The position numbers and the translations under genes were made by a program. Of a DNA stretch of 64,000 nt, positions 54,729 to 64,000 are shown piece by piece. Origin of the DNA: CAVQKZ01 sp963837325. Its GTDB lineage: Bacteria; Actinomycetota; Actinomycetes; Mycobacteriales; Jatrophihabitantaceae. Positions within the stretch are counted from its first letter, which is position 1. Every line of letters begins with the position of its first letter. The notes beneath the pieces were generated by a model. It ran no database searches. It saw only the letters and a program-made list of their open reading frames with translations, and was not told where the DNA came from. The stretch covers positions 1,335,952 to 1,399,951 of the forward strand of contig CAWIMV010000002.1 of NCBI GenBank assembly GCA_963837325.1, read 5' to 3'.

Positions 54729-55497
54729 GCGAACCTCTGCTGCGGGTGAATTCCATCGAGACCTTCTATGGTCCGATCCAGGCCATCCGCGGCGTATCGC
54801 TTGATGTGGATCAGGGTCAGATCGTCACCGTCCTGGGTGCCAATGGCGCCGGCAAGACCAGCGTGCTGCGCACGATCTCCGGCGTTCTGGATCCGGAACG
54901 AGGTCAGGTGATGTTCGAGGGACGCGACATCGCGCGCATGCCGCCTGATCAGGTGATGCGTCTCGGTATTTGCCATGTGCCGGAGGGGCGCGAGATCTTT
55001 CCGTTCCTGACGGTGCGCGAAAACCTCAACATGGGTGCCTATACACGGCGGGATGCTGCCGGCGTCGCGCGCGATACCGAACTTTGTTTCGACTACTTCC
55101 CCGCCTGAAGGAACGCGAGAGCCAGCGCGCCGGGCTGCTGTCGGGTGGCGAACAGCAGATGCTGGCGATCAGCCGGGCGTTGATGGGCAGGCCGAAGCTG
55201 CTGTTGCTGGACGAACCCTCGCTGGGCCTGTCGCCGCTGCTGGTGCAGCAGATATTCGCCATCATCCGGCGCATCAACAGCGAGCAGAACGTCTCCATCC
55301 TGTTGGTGGAGCAGAACGCCCATACCGCGCTGCAGACCGCGGATTTCGGCTATGTGCTGGAGGTTGGGCGCATCGTCGCGGCGGACAACTGCAAAAGCCT
55401 GATGCAGCGCGCCGACATCAAGGAATTCTACCTGGGCCAGAAGGAAGCCGGCGCACGTGGCACGCGGCGCTGGAAAAAGAAACGGTTGTGGAACTGA
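54725..55497 (+). CDS. livF: ABC ATPase LivF, one frameshift
   Basis: About 257 aa. Seen: SIETFYGPIQAIRGVSLDV, VLGANGAGKTSVLRTISGVL, HVPEGREIFPFLTVRENL, and after a frame change near 55,108 LLSGGEQQMLAISRALMG and LLLLDEPSLGLSPLLVQQI. A short basic tail (RRWKKKRLWN) is longer than usual. ATG overlaps the livG stop. Confidence 0.9.
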
Positions 55498-55500
55498 AGA

Positions 55501-56623
55501 TGGACCAGCCGCTTACATCAATGTCCCGCGCTTGTCTCAGCGGGCCGCATCGCATGGCGGCGAAACGATCCTGCGCACCAAAGATCGCGGGATCTGGAAA
55601 GCCGATTACCTGGACGGAGCTCGATGCCAGGGTGCGCGAGATCGGAACGGCGCTGCTGGCAGCGGTTTCGGCCGGGCGAGTCGTGGCGATCCTGTCGGAG
55701 ACCCGGCCGGAAGCGGTCTATGCCGATCTGGCGATCCTGGGCTGCGGTGCGGCCAGCGTCGCGATCGATCCCGATGACGATCCGGACCGGGTTGCCATCA
55801 ACTGTCTTCCAGCGGCAGCCGGCTGGCATTCGTCGAGAACGAGGAGCAACTCGACAAGGTCCTGTCGATCCGCGGCCGCTGCCCGGCGCTGTCCCGGATC
55901 GTGGTGTTCGACATGAAGGGCCTGCGGGATTTCGCCGATCGAACTGCGTCGGCCTGACCGATTCGCCGACCGGCGGTCCGGCCGCCTGGGCCGCTGCGAT
56001 CAGGCGATCGAAGCCGATCAGCCGGCGGTCATCCAGTTTCCCCGCGGCGAAGGGTCAGGCCTCGGCCGGACCCTGACGCATGGCGACCTGATGCACATGG
56101 TCAGGCCGCCGCGCCCGGCTGCCGATCCGGCCGGCGGACGAACGCTGGCGGTCTGCGTCTGGCGGATATCACCGAGCGGGTCTGGGGTCTTTATCTCGGC
56201 GCTGGAAACACGTTGCATCAGCAACTACCCGGAACGTCCGGATACCGCGATCGAGAATCTGCAGGAACTGCAGCCGACAGTGCTGGGCGCGGATGCCGCG
56301 TCTGGGACGTCTGCATGCTCTGGCTGCCGCCGGGCGAAGGCCGCCACCGCGGCGCAGCGCTGGCATATCGGTGGGCCCTGCGTGCCGGGCGGATCGGCGG
56401 ACCGAAGGCCGGCTGGCCGATCTGCTCGTGTTGCGTGCGGTCCGGCGGGAATTCGGTTTGAACAGGCTGCGGCTCGCTTATGTCGGCGGTGCATCGGTCG
56501 GCCCGGCAGTTGGACTGGGCAGAAGCCTCGGCATCACGATCCAGCGGGTCGATGAAGCCCGCACTGGGTGCTGGCCAGCTGGATGAGCGCTATCAGGCCT
56601 TGATGCAGAACGCCTACGCCTAA
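55501..56623 (+). CDS. AMP-dependent acyl-CoA ligase, heavily frameshifted
   Basis: Pieces of an adenylate-forming enzyme: LSQRAASHGGETILRTKDRG, WTELDARVREIGTALLAA, VVAILSETRPEAVYADLAIL, EQLDKVLSIRGRCPALSRIV, AVIQFPRGEGSGLGRTLTHG, ETRCISNYPERPDTAIENLQ, GITIQRVDEARTG and a C-terminal ERYQALMQNAYA. An internal AMP-binding signature is not clean. A ligase between liv ATPases and a binding protein is common in alphaproteobacterial operons for carboxylic or aromatic acids. Family assignment moderate; boundaries approximate. Confidence 0.6.
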
Positions 56624-56654
56624 CGATGCATGACAAGACTAAGGGAGAGAAACC

Positions 56655-57853
56655 GGTGATTAAAATGCTATTCACGGCCGCGGCGCTCATGTGTCGGCGC
56701 CCATAGGGTCTTCTCCGCTGGCGCTGTGCCCGCACTGGCCGCCGAACCGATCCGCGGCGTCACCGACACAGAGATCGTGATTGGCACCTATACGGATCTG
56801 TCGGGCGTGACGGCGATGTGGGGCGTCAATAACTCCAATTCCTGGCGCATGGTGTTCGACCAGGTCAACGCTGCCGGCGGCATCAACGGCCGCAAGATCA
56901 AATACATCGTCGAGGACAACCAGTATCAGGTTCCACGATCGGTGCAGGCGGCAAACAAGCTGATCAACCGCGACGGCGTCTTCATCATGGTCGCCAATGG
57001 TGGCACGCCGATGAACAACGCGGTCATGCCTGACCAACTCGCCAAGGGGGTGGCGAACATCTTCCCGCTGACATCGGCCCGCTCGATGTATGAGCCGCTT
57101 CAATCATCTCAAGTTCGGACTGGGATCATCCTACTATGACCAGATCCGCGCAGGCCTGAAGTTCTTCGTCGAAAAACGCGGCAAGAAACAGATCTGCTCA
57201 ATGGCGCAGGATACTGATTTCGGCCGCGACGTCACCGATGGGGTGAAGGACCAGCTCAAGGCCGAAAACATGACGCTGGAGGGGAGAGCTGCACAAGCCG
57301 ACCGAGGTCGACTTCAGCGCTTCGGTCGCCCGGATGCGGGACGCCGGATTGCGATCTGCTGGTTCTCGGCACGATCGTTCGCGACTCTGTGCAGATCATC
57401 TCCGCGGTGCGCAAGACCGGGTGGACAGTCGATATGCTGGGCCAGGCGGCGAGTTATGACGATGTGGTCGCACAAGTCCCCGGTGGAACGCACGGAAGGC
57501 TTCTATTCGATGACGCCGATGCTGTTCGCAACCGAAGGTGCCGAGTCACCCGACGTCAAAGCCTTCGCCGATGCTTATCATAAGGAATACGGCAAGAGAG
57601 CCGAATTTCGCCGCTCAGATCGGCTATACCGGCGCACAGGTCGTGGTCCAGGCACTGAAGAACGCCGGCCATGACCTCACATCCGGACAGCTTCGTCGCC
57701 GGAATGGAATTGATCAAGGATTACCACGACATCTTCGGCTCGCCGGTAATCGCTTTCAGCCCGACCAAGCACCAGGGGTCGAACCAGTCGTTTCTGTGCG
57801 TCGTCAAGGACGGCCATTGGGAGCCGGCCGAGGCGGAGCCGCTCGGCTACTGA
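56655..57853 (+). CDS. Liv-type periplasmic binding protein, frameshifted
   Basis: About 400 aa. Seen: signal peptide (MIKMLFTAAALM) ending near ALAAEPIRGVTDTE, IVIGTYTDLSGVTAMWG, NAAGGINGRKIKYIVEDNQY, FIMVANGGTPMNNAVMPDQL, CSMAQDTDFGRDVTDGVKDQ, TGWTVDMLGQAASYDDVVAQ and VVKDGHWEPAEAEPLGY. GTG start behind AGGGAGAG. The substrate is more likely an organic or aromatic acid than leucine, given the ligase gene beside it (inference). Its last bases overlap the converging M32 peptidase gene. Confidence 0.85.
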
Positions 57854-59403
57854 TCAACCACCGGGCGCTGCATACCGGACTGCTCATGCGTGTCAAGCGA
57901 ATGCTTGAGTTCGCCTGCGTTCAGATACCGCTGCCGCAGATGGGACTGGAACGCCAGCGGATCCAGCCTGCGGCCGGTTGCCTGCTCCAGAATCGTATTG
58001 AAGTCGAGCCGGCTGCCGACGCCATGCACATGAGCCCGCAGCCATGCCAGCAGCGGCGACAGATCGCCGCGCCGAATGCTTCATCCAGGCCGGCAACCTG
58101 CTCGCGCGCCGCCTGCATCAGTTGCGCGGCGGCCATCGCACCCAAGGTGTAGCTGGGGAAATAGCCAAACGCGCCATCGTACCAGTGGATGTCCTGCAGG
58201 CAGCCCTGCGCGTCATCCGGTGGCGTGATGCCAAGCAGCGCTGCAGGCCGTCGTTCCAGGCGCCAGGAAGGTCGGCAACCGCAAGGTCCCCGGCGATCAT
58301 CGCCCGTTCCAGGCGAAAGCGCAGGATGACATGCGCCGGATAGGTCATTTCGTCGGCATCGACCCGGATGAAGCTGCGCTGCACATGGCGCCACAGGCGG
58401 CCGAGGTTTTCGCAGGCGGTATGGCTCCGGCGCGCCGCCAAAGGTTTCGTGCAACTGGCCACCAAGCCATCCCAGGAAAGCATCGGAGCGAAACGCCTGC
58501 ATCTCGACGATCAGGGACTGGCTTTCGTGCACCGCCATGCCGGCGGCCTCGCCGACCGGCAGGCGCGCGTAGGCCGCCGGCAGGCCGCGTTCATAAAGCG
58601 CATGGCCGGTCTCGTGCACAACCGCCAGGATGGCGGAGGCAAAATCCTCCTCGACATAGCGGGTGGTGATGCGGACGTCGGTCGGCGTGCCGCCGGAGAA
58701 CGGATGGGCGGACTGATCAAGCCGGGCGTGATCGAAGTCCAGGCCCAGGCGTTGGGCGAGATCGCGGCAGAGCTCTTGCTGGGCGGCGATCGGGAAACGG
58801 CCCGGCGGGCTGGACCGCCGGCGGCTGCTGGGCCTGCAGGCGCTCCACCTCGGGCAGGGGGTCGGCCAGGAAATCCTCATAGGCGGCGAAAATCGGCGCC
58901 ACATCGTCGGCGCCGATGCCTTGCTGGTAGCCGTCCATCAGGGCGTCGTATGGGCTGAGCCCGAGCGCCGCGGACAGCGCGGCGGCGGCTTCGCGGGTCA
59001 GATTCAGGACCTCGGCCAGATGCGGTCTCGACCATGCCGAAATCGGCGTCCTTGCGCGCGACGCGCCAGACTTTTTCGCAGTTCGAGTTCGCCTTGCGCC
59101 TGCGCCTCCACCAGATCCGCCGGCAGCGCCTTGGCGCGGGCATAGGCGTGGCGCATCAGGCGGAGGTTGGCGGCCTCCCACGGATCGGACGTCTCGGCGG
59201 CGGCAAGGTCGGCTGCGACCTCCGGCGCGGTCAGATGCTCGTGCCGGAGCACCGCCAGGACCGCGAGTTGGTCGCCGCGCGCCGCCCGCCGCCCGGCGGC
59301 ATGACCGCGGCAGCGTCCCAACCCAGCATGGAGGCACATTCGCCGATCGTGGCGATCAGCCTGAAACGCGCGGCAGCCGTTCATAGGCGGAAGGATTGTT
59401 CAT
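57847..59403 (-). CDS. M32 metallocarboxypeptidase (Taq family), frameshifted
   Basis: About 500 aa. Seen: MNNPSAYERLPRVSG, GECASMLGWDAAAVMPPGG-like pieces, HEHLTAPEVAADLAAAETSD, LRLMRHAYARAKALPADLVE, ALMDGYQQGIGADDVAPIFA, the zinc motif VVHETGHALYERGLP (HExxH), AGMAVHESQSLIVEMQAFRS and FGYFPSYTLGAMAAAQLMQA. Start ATG 59403 overlaps the SURF1 stop (ATGA). Removes C-terminal residues from peptides in the cytoplasm. Confidence 0.85.
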
Positions 59404-60111
59404 GACCGCAGCGCCTTTCGAACCCAGACGACCGAATATGACGACCAACGCCACCGCCAGGCCATACCAGGTGATCGCATAGGACAGATGATTGTTCGGC
59501 GGCCGCGGCAGATGCTGTGCCGGAGCCGGATAGGTTTCGGCGGTCGACGGACCCAGGGCAACCAGCGTGAACGGCGCCGGATCCGGGACACCCAGCGCGG
59601 CACCGATCGCCTTGGGATCGAGCGTGTAGAACTGCCGCGCCGCCGACGTCATCCGGCGCGCTGAACCAGTGTGGCGTTTCGCCCGGCCGGACATAGCCGG
59701 TGACGGTCACTCGCCGGCGGGATCATCGAGCGGCGGTTTCGCGTTTTTGCGGGATCCAGCCGCGATCGACCAGGATCGTCGGTGCGCCGGCTCGTTCCAG
59801 CGGGACGATCTGATAGGAACCCATTGTCGGGCCGGCGCTGGTGTCCCGGACCTCGGCGCCGAACTCGGGCGGCGCGATCGAAGCGAAAGCGACCGGTCAC
59901 CGAGACCTTGGTGTATGGCGGCGGCGATGCTGCGGCTCAGCGGCACCGCCGGCGCTGCTTCGGCGGCCGCGATCTGCGCCAGGATGCCTTCCTTCCAGCG
60001 CAGCCGATAAACCTGCCAGGTTCCAAGGCCGAGCAGGACGACCAGCATGACCAGCGTGCTGAGGCCGGGGAACCGACGAAGACCGGCCGGATAGGTCGTC
60101 CGGTCCGTCAC
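59400..60111 (-). CDS. SURF1-family cytochrome oxidase assembly protein, frameshifted
   Basis: About 237 aa. Seen: GLSTLVMLVVLLGLGTWQVY then RLRWKEGILAQI (first helix and the family's Gly-Thr-Trp-Gln), a middle part in another frame, VTGYVRPGETPHWFSAPDD, and PPNNHLSYAITWYGLAVAL (the C-terminal helix signature). GTG start overlaps the DUF983 stop (GTGA). Helps insert heme a in the aa3 oxidase. Confidence 0.85.
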
Positions 60112-60480
60112 AACCCCATCTCGGTGGGGCGGTGCACGGAAATCTGCGCGGCAACGAGCGGCCGGCCTTTCACCGGGCGCATGATCAGGATGGCCAGCGG
60201 AATGGTCACGACCGGCCAGAGGATCGCATGCACCCACAACGGCGGCTCGAAGCGGAACTCGACCCAGAAGGCCATGCCGACGACGATGGCGCCCAGCACC
60301 ATGATGACCCCGACCGCCCCGGCGTCGCCGGTATCGGACTGCCGAAATCCAGCCCGCAGACCGGGCAGGCCGGTCGCAAGGTCAGCAGCCCCTTGAACAG
60401 CTTGCCCTTGCCACACCGCGGACAGCGGCACCGCAAGCGCTGCCTGCAGGATCGAGATTTGCTGGTTCGGCCACGAGAAG
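60108..60480 (-). CDS. DUF983 family membrane protein, frameshifted
   Basis: About 120 aa. Seen: CRCPRCGKGKLFKGLLTLRP then ACPVCGLDF (two zinc-ribbon CxxC pairs), followed in another frame by GVIMVLGAIVVGMAFWVEF and LWVHAILWPVVTIPLAILIM (two helices). The family is regularly encoded between coxC and surf1 in alphaproteobacteria. Exact start unclear because of an indel near the N-terminus. Confidence 0.8.
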
Positions 60481-60481
60481 G

Positions 60482-61347
60482 CTACTCGGCCGCGATCTGG
60501 CCCGCGCCATACCAGTAGATGCAGATGAACAGGAACAGCCACACGACATCGACGAAGTGCCAGTACCAGGCGGCAGCCTCGAAGCCGAAATGCCGCTCCG
60601 GCGTGAACTGGCCGGCCCGGGCGCGGAACCAGCAGACGATCAGGAAGCAGGTGCCGACGATGACATGGAAGCCGTGAAACCCGGTCGCCAGGAAGAACAC
60701 CGACGAATAGACGCCGCCGCCGTTGAACGCGAACGGCGCATGGGAATACTCGATCGCCTGGCACAGCGTGAAGCTCAGGCCCAGCAGGATGGTCAGGCCG
60801 AGGCCGCGGACCAGGCCCTTGCGGTCGCCTTCCAGCAGGCAGTGATGCGCCCAGGTCACCGTGGTGCCGGACAGCAGCAGGATCATGGTGTTCAGGAACG
60901 GCAGGTGGAACGGGTCGAACGTATGGACGTTGGTCGGCGGCCAGACCGTCTGCCCATTGCCCTGGGTATCCGGGAAGAGCAGGAAGTTGAAATAGGACCA
61001 GAAGAAGCCGACGAAGAACATCACCTCGCTGGCGATGAACAGGGTCATGCCGTAGCGCAGGCCGAGGCGCACGATCGGCGCTATGAGCGCCGGGAGTTCG
61101 TGATTCCCGCACCACGTCGCGCCACCAGAAGAACATGGTCGTCAGCACGGTCAGCGCGCCGAGCACGAGGACGACGTAGTTGCCGAAATGCGCGGCCAGG
61201 ATGATGCCGAACACCGTCATGAATCCGCCGAGCGCGCCGATGATCGGCCATGGGCTTGGATCAGGAAGATGATAGGGATGCTTAATCCGGAACTGGCCGG
61301 CCGAGCTGCATGGCCAGGACCGGTGCACCGTGCGCGTCGCTGCTCAT
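60482..61347 (-). CDS. ctaE: Cytochrome c oxidase subunit III, one or two frameshifts
   Basis: About 285 aa, seven helices. Seen: KHPYHLPDPSPWPIIGALGG, TMFFWWRDVVRE, then after a frame change near 61,080 GLRYGMTLFIASEVMFFVGF, NTMILLLSGTTVTWAHHCLL, ATGFHGFHVIVGTCFLIVCW and AAAWYWHFVDVVWLFLFICI. ATG 61347 overlaps the ctaG stop (ATGA). Core subunit of the aa3 oxidase. Confidence 0.92.
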
Positions 61348-62072
61348 GCCATACCCATAACAACACCGCCGGGGAAACCGCCCCGACCCGGCTGCCGCAT
61401 AATCGCCAAATCCCGAACCAATTCAAGTGGCCAGGGACAATCCCGCGCGGCGATCAATTCGCTTTCGACTTTTCTCTTACGTTCCGCCGCCGACATCGGT
61501 CCGACATGAGGCCCTGCCTTGGCCAGCGCGCCCGATTTCTCCGCGTCGTCCAAGCGAACGGAAGAACGTATAGGACAGGGTGATGACCTTTACGTCCGCG
61601 GTATTCGGGATCGGTCCGGATCGCTGGATCGACCCAGAAGCTGACGGGAAATTCCATGCTCTGATTGCGGAAAGCGTCTGCTTGTTGAAGCAGAAGCAGG
61701 CGGTCTTGTGGAAATATTTCCCGACTTTTTCCGGCGTGACGTTGTACAGCGCCATGCCGGTAACCGGCTGGCTGGCTGGTTGGCGGCGTGATAAAAGGCG
61801 ACCTGCTCATCGCCGAGGTTCAGCGAAACCTCGAGCTGATCGGGGGCGAATGTCCACGGCAGCCCGGGATTGGTATCGGCGTTGAACCGCACGCGGATGT
61901 CTCGCCGTTGGAACCCGGCGCGGCGGCGAGGCCGATGCTGGGCGTGCCGCCATATCCGGTGGCGGCGCAGAACAGCCGGTAGAGCGGGATGGCGGCAAAC
62001 GACATGCCGACCATGCCGCAATCACCGCACGACGACCCAGGCGACGATCGCGTTGCGCGTGCCGCCGGTCAT
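61344..62072 (-). CDS. ctaG: Cytochrome c oxidase assembly protein CtaG/Cox11, frameshifted
   Basis: About 240 aa. Seen: MVGMSFAAIPLYRLFCAATG then YGGTP (helix and the Cys of the family), VRFNADTNPGLPWTFAPDQL, ALYNVTPEKVGKYFHKTACF then CFNKQTL (the CFCF copper site), FPVSFWVDPAIRTDPEYRG, and DVKVITLSYTFFRSL. At least three frame changes. Delivers copper to CuB of subunit I. Start overlaps the preceding small gene (TGATG). Confidence 0.85.
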
Positions 62073-62182
62073 CAGTGATGCGCCATTTTGACGATGGTGA
62101 TCGCGTAGAACAGCGCGCACAGCCCGACCAGAACGATCAGATGCCCAGCTTCGGCCGCGGCGGCGGCGAGCGGCTTCGTCAT
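62072..62182 (-). CDS. Small single-helix protein of the oxidase operon
   Basis: 36 aa: MTKPLAAAAAEAGHLIVLVG then a hydrophobic run LCALFYAITIVKMAHH. One membrane helix. It lies between ctaB and ctaG, the place where alphaproteobacterial oxidase operons carry a short CoxF-like protein. An in-frame ATG four codons upstream could extend it. Its stop overlaps the ctaG ATG. Function unknown. Confidence 0.65.
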   Translation of the reverse strand: MTKPLAAAAAEAGHLIVLVGLCALFYAITIVKMAHH

Positions 62183-62223
62183 CGAGAGTTGCATATAGGT
62201 GGACTGCGTTCCTGGTCCATCGC

Positions 62224-63195
62224 CTATCCACCAGGCGATCGATGGCCAGCGCCCCGAACAGCAGCGAACAAATACAGCACCGAGTATTTGAATGCGGCTT
62301 TGGCCGGCGCGTCACTGGTCAGGCTGTTGCCCTGCGCATCCTGCCGGTCGGTCAATCACGCGATAGACACGCTCCAGGAACACCAACCCAAGCAGACCGG
62401 CGGTTACGCCGTATGGCAGGCCACTAAAGCCCATGAAGAACGGCACCAGCGTCAGCGGCACGAGGATGATGGTGTACAGCAGGATCTGGCGGCGGGTTTC
62501 CTTCGCGCCGGCCACCACCGGAAGCATCGGCACGCCGGCGCGCCGGTAGTCGTCGTTCGCCCACAGCGCCAGCGACCAGAAATGCGGCGGCGTCCAGATG
62601 AAGACGATGCCGAACAGAACCAGCGGGATCAGGTCGACCGAACCGGTTACCGCGGCCCAGCCGATGACCGGCGGAAAGCGCCGGCCGCGCCGCCGATGAC
62701 GATGTTCTGCGGCGTGCGGCGCTTCAGCCACACCGTATAGACAAAGACGTAGAAACAGATCGAAAGCGCCAGGATCACGCGCGGCAGGGACGTTCAGCGC
62801 CAAGCCCATCACGAGCACGGAGCCGACCGCCAGCGTGACACCGAAGCCGAGCGCCGGGCCGGGCTCGATGCGTCCCGCGGGATCGGCCGGTTCCGGGTGC
62901 GGCGCATGATCGCGTCGATATCGCGGTCGTACCACATATTGATGGCGCCGCAGGCGCCGGCGGCGACCGTGATCAGGATCGCGGTGAACCCCAGCACCGG
63001 ATTCAGATGACCTGGCGCAACCAGCAGTCCGATCGGCCCGGAAAAAACCACGAGCGACAGAACGCGTGGCTTCAGCAGCGCGATCCAGTCGCGGATAGTC
63101 CGCTTCCAGTCGCGCCCGATTGGCTGACAAGCGGCAGCCGACAAGGAGGTATCGCCCTCCTTCGGCCTGCAGCATCGATGGTGTCTATCGCTCAC
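62224..63195 (-). CDS. ctaB: Protoheme IX farnesyltransferase, frameshifted
   Basis: About 310 aa, makes heme O from heme B. Seen: IRDWIALLKPRVLSLVVFSG, GACGAINMWYDRDIDAIMRR then TRNRPIP (first Asp-rich prenyl site), IGWAAVTGSVDLIPLVLFGI, FIWTPPHFWSLALWANDDYR (second site) and GVPMLPVVAGAKETRRQILL. GTG start 63195 just after the ctaD stop. Frame changes near 62,340, 62,690, 62,785 and 62,870; the 3' end is approximate. Confidence 0.88.
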
Positions 63196-63198
63196 CGT

Positions 63199-64000
63199 TC
63201 AGGAAATCCGTGGCAGTTCCAGATAGGTGTGGAACGCAGGCGGCGAGGTCTGGGTCCATTCCAGCGTCGTTGCGCCCTCGCCCCAGTAGTTGTCGGCGAC
63301 GTGCTCCTTCGAGGTGAAGGTGCGGAAGCAGACATAAAGGAACACCAGGAAGGCGATCCCGCTGATATAGGCGCCGACCGAGGAGACGAAATTCCAGCCG
63401 GCAAACGCCGCCGGGTAGTCGGGGTAGCGGCGCGGCATGCCGGACAGCCCGAGGAAATGCTGCGGGAAGAAGGTCAGGTTGACGCCGATGAAGGTCAGCC
63501 AGAAGTCACCTTGCCCCAGAACTCCGGATACTGGTGGCCGGACATCTTGCCGATCCAGTAGTAGAAGCCGCAGAAGATCGAGAACACCGCGCCGAGCGAC
63601 AGCACGTAGTGGAAGTGCGCGACGATGTAGTAGGTGTTGTGGATCGCCTCATCGATGCCGGCGTTGGCGCAGACGACACCGGTCACGCCACCCAGGGTGA
63701 ACACGAACAGGAAGCCGATCGCCCACAGCATCGGCGTCTTCAACTCGATCGAGCCGCCCCACATCGTCGCGATCCATGAGAAAATTTTGATGCCGGTAGG
63801 CACCGCGATCACCATGGTCGCACCCATGAAATAGGCGCGTGTGTCGACGTCGATGCCAGACAAATACATGTGGTGCGCCCACACGACGAAGCCGACCACG
63901 CCGATCCCCACCATGGCGTAGACCATGCCAAGGTAACCAAAGATCGGCTTCTGCTGAAAGTGGAGATTACATGGCTGATGATCCCAAAGCCCGGCAGGAT
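63199..64000 (-). CDS. ctaD: Cytochrome c oxidase subunit I, C-terminal part
   Basis: The last 267 or so residues; the N-terminal half lies beyond base 64,000. Seen: MVYAMVGIGVVGFVVWAHHM then YLSGIDVDTRAYF (helices around CuB and the His pair), VIAVPTGIKIFSWIATMWGG (proton-channel Thr/Lys), DEAIHNTYYIVAHFHYVLSL (heme a and a3 His ligands) and GMPRRYPDYPAAFAGWNFVS. Frame changes near 63,505 and 63,945. Catalytic core of an aa3-type oxidase; heads the operon ctaB, small protein, ctaG, ctaE, DUF983, SURF1. Confidence 0.93.

Noticed and set aside
48466..64000. Horizontal transfer of proteobacterial genes into the actinobacterium
   Set aside because: Both edges cut genes mid-frame, the two blocks come from different classes, and no mobile element or repeat is present; misassembly explains it more simply.

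Overview
The window joins DNA from at least three bacteria. Positions 1 to about 43,000 are clean, high-GC actinobacterial sequence with intact reading frames, many GTG/TTG starts and ATGA, GTGA or TGATG gene overlaps. Gene content (Tad pilus genes, prfB-ftsEX-smpB-ssrA, a SigC-like ECF sigma factor with copper genes, YcnI, DUF3817) points to Actinomycetota, perhaps a Frankiales/Jatrophihabitans-like soil lineage; the genus cannot be set from the sequence. Positions 43,000-48,465 still look actinobacterial but carry many frameshifts. About 48,470-52,447 looks betaproteobacterial (MsrA, alcohol-forming fatty acyl-CoA reductase, phasin, YqaA). About 52,448-64,000 looks alphaproteobacterial, Rhodospirillales-like (liv transporter, acyl-CoA ligase, M32 peptidase, aa3 oxidase operon). 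Almost every gene after 43 kb is broken by single-base indels, and both proteobacterial joins cut a gene in mid-frame. The right third is best read as a chimeric, low-accuracy assembly.

Layout of the clean part. 1-2.1 kb: xylB and xylA for xylose use. 2.3-13.7 kb: a translationally coupled GGDEF-EAL protein and amino-acid-binding lipoprotein; a seven-gene Tad/Flp pilus operon; a second GGDEF-EAL protein with PAS; a YihY membrane protein. The pilus operon therefore sits between two c-di-GMP enzymes. 13.9-24 kb: two converging operons. One has a class II glutamine amidotransferase, a glutamine synthetase-like ligase, a class IV aminotransferase and a MenC/N-acylamino-acid-racemase-like enzyme. 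The other has a class I aminotransferase, a cupin, an SDR without its catalytic triad, an APC permease and a FluG-type amidohydrolase. An Lrp/AsnC regulator is divergent and a perfect inverted repeat lies at the promoter. Together they look like an unassigned pathway for an amino compound, possibly through gamma-glutamyl intermediates.

24-33 kb holds the trans-translation and division block prfB, ftsE, ftsX, smpB and ssrA, split by a NodIJ-type ABC exporter and two extra genes. 33.2-42.8 kb holds a secreted S53 peptidase with a PKD domain, DUF3817, an ECF sigma factor with a zinc-finger membrane protein, a copper/cytochrome-oxidase maturation run (CopC-CopD, YcnI, PCuAC, Sco1, a MauE-DsbA fusion) and HU.

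A tRNA-Ala(GGC) at 42.9 kb opens an island of conflict genes: a class II Fic protein; a minus-strand set of a P-loop kinase, a second P-loop kinase fused to an antitoxin-like domain, and a RES toxin; and a divergent DUF6932-XRE-ImmA/IrrE set. The two sets start only 17 bp apart. The kinase-antitoxin-RES arrangement is the best candidate here for an undescribed system, but resequencing must first remove the indels.
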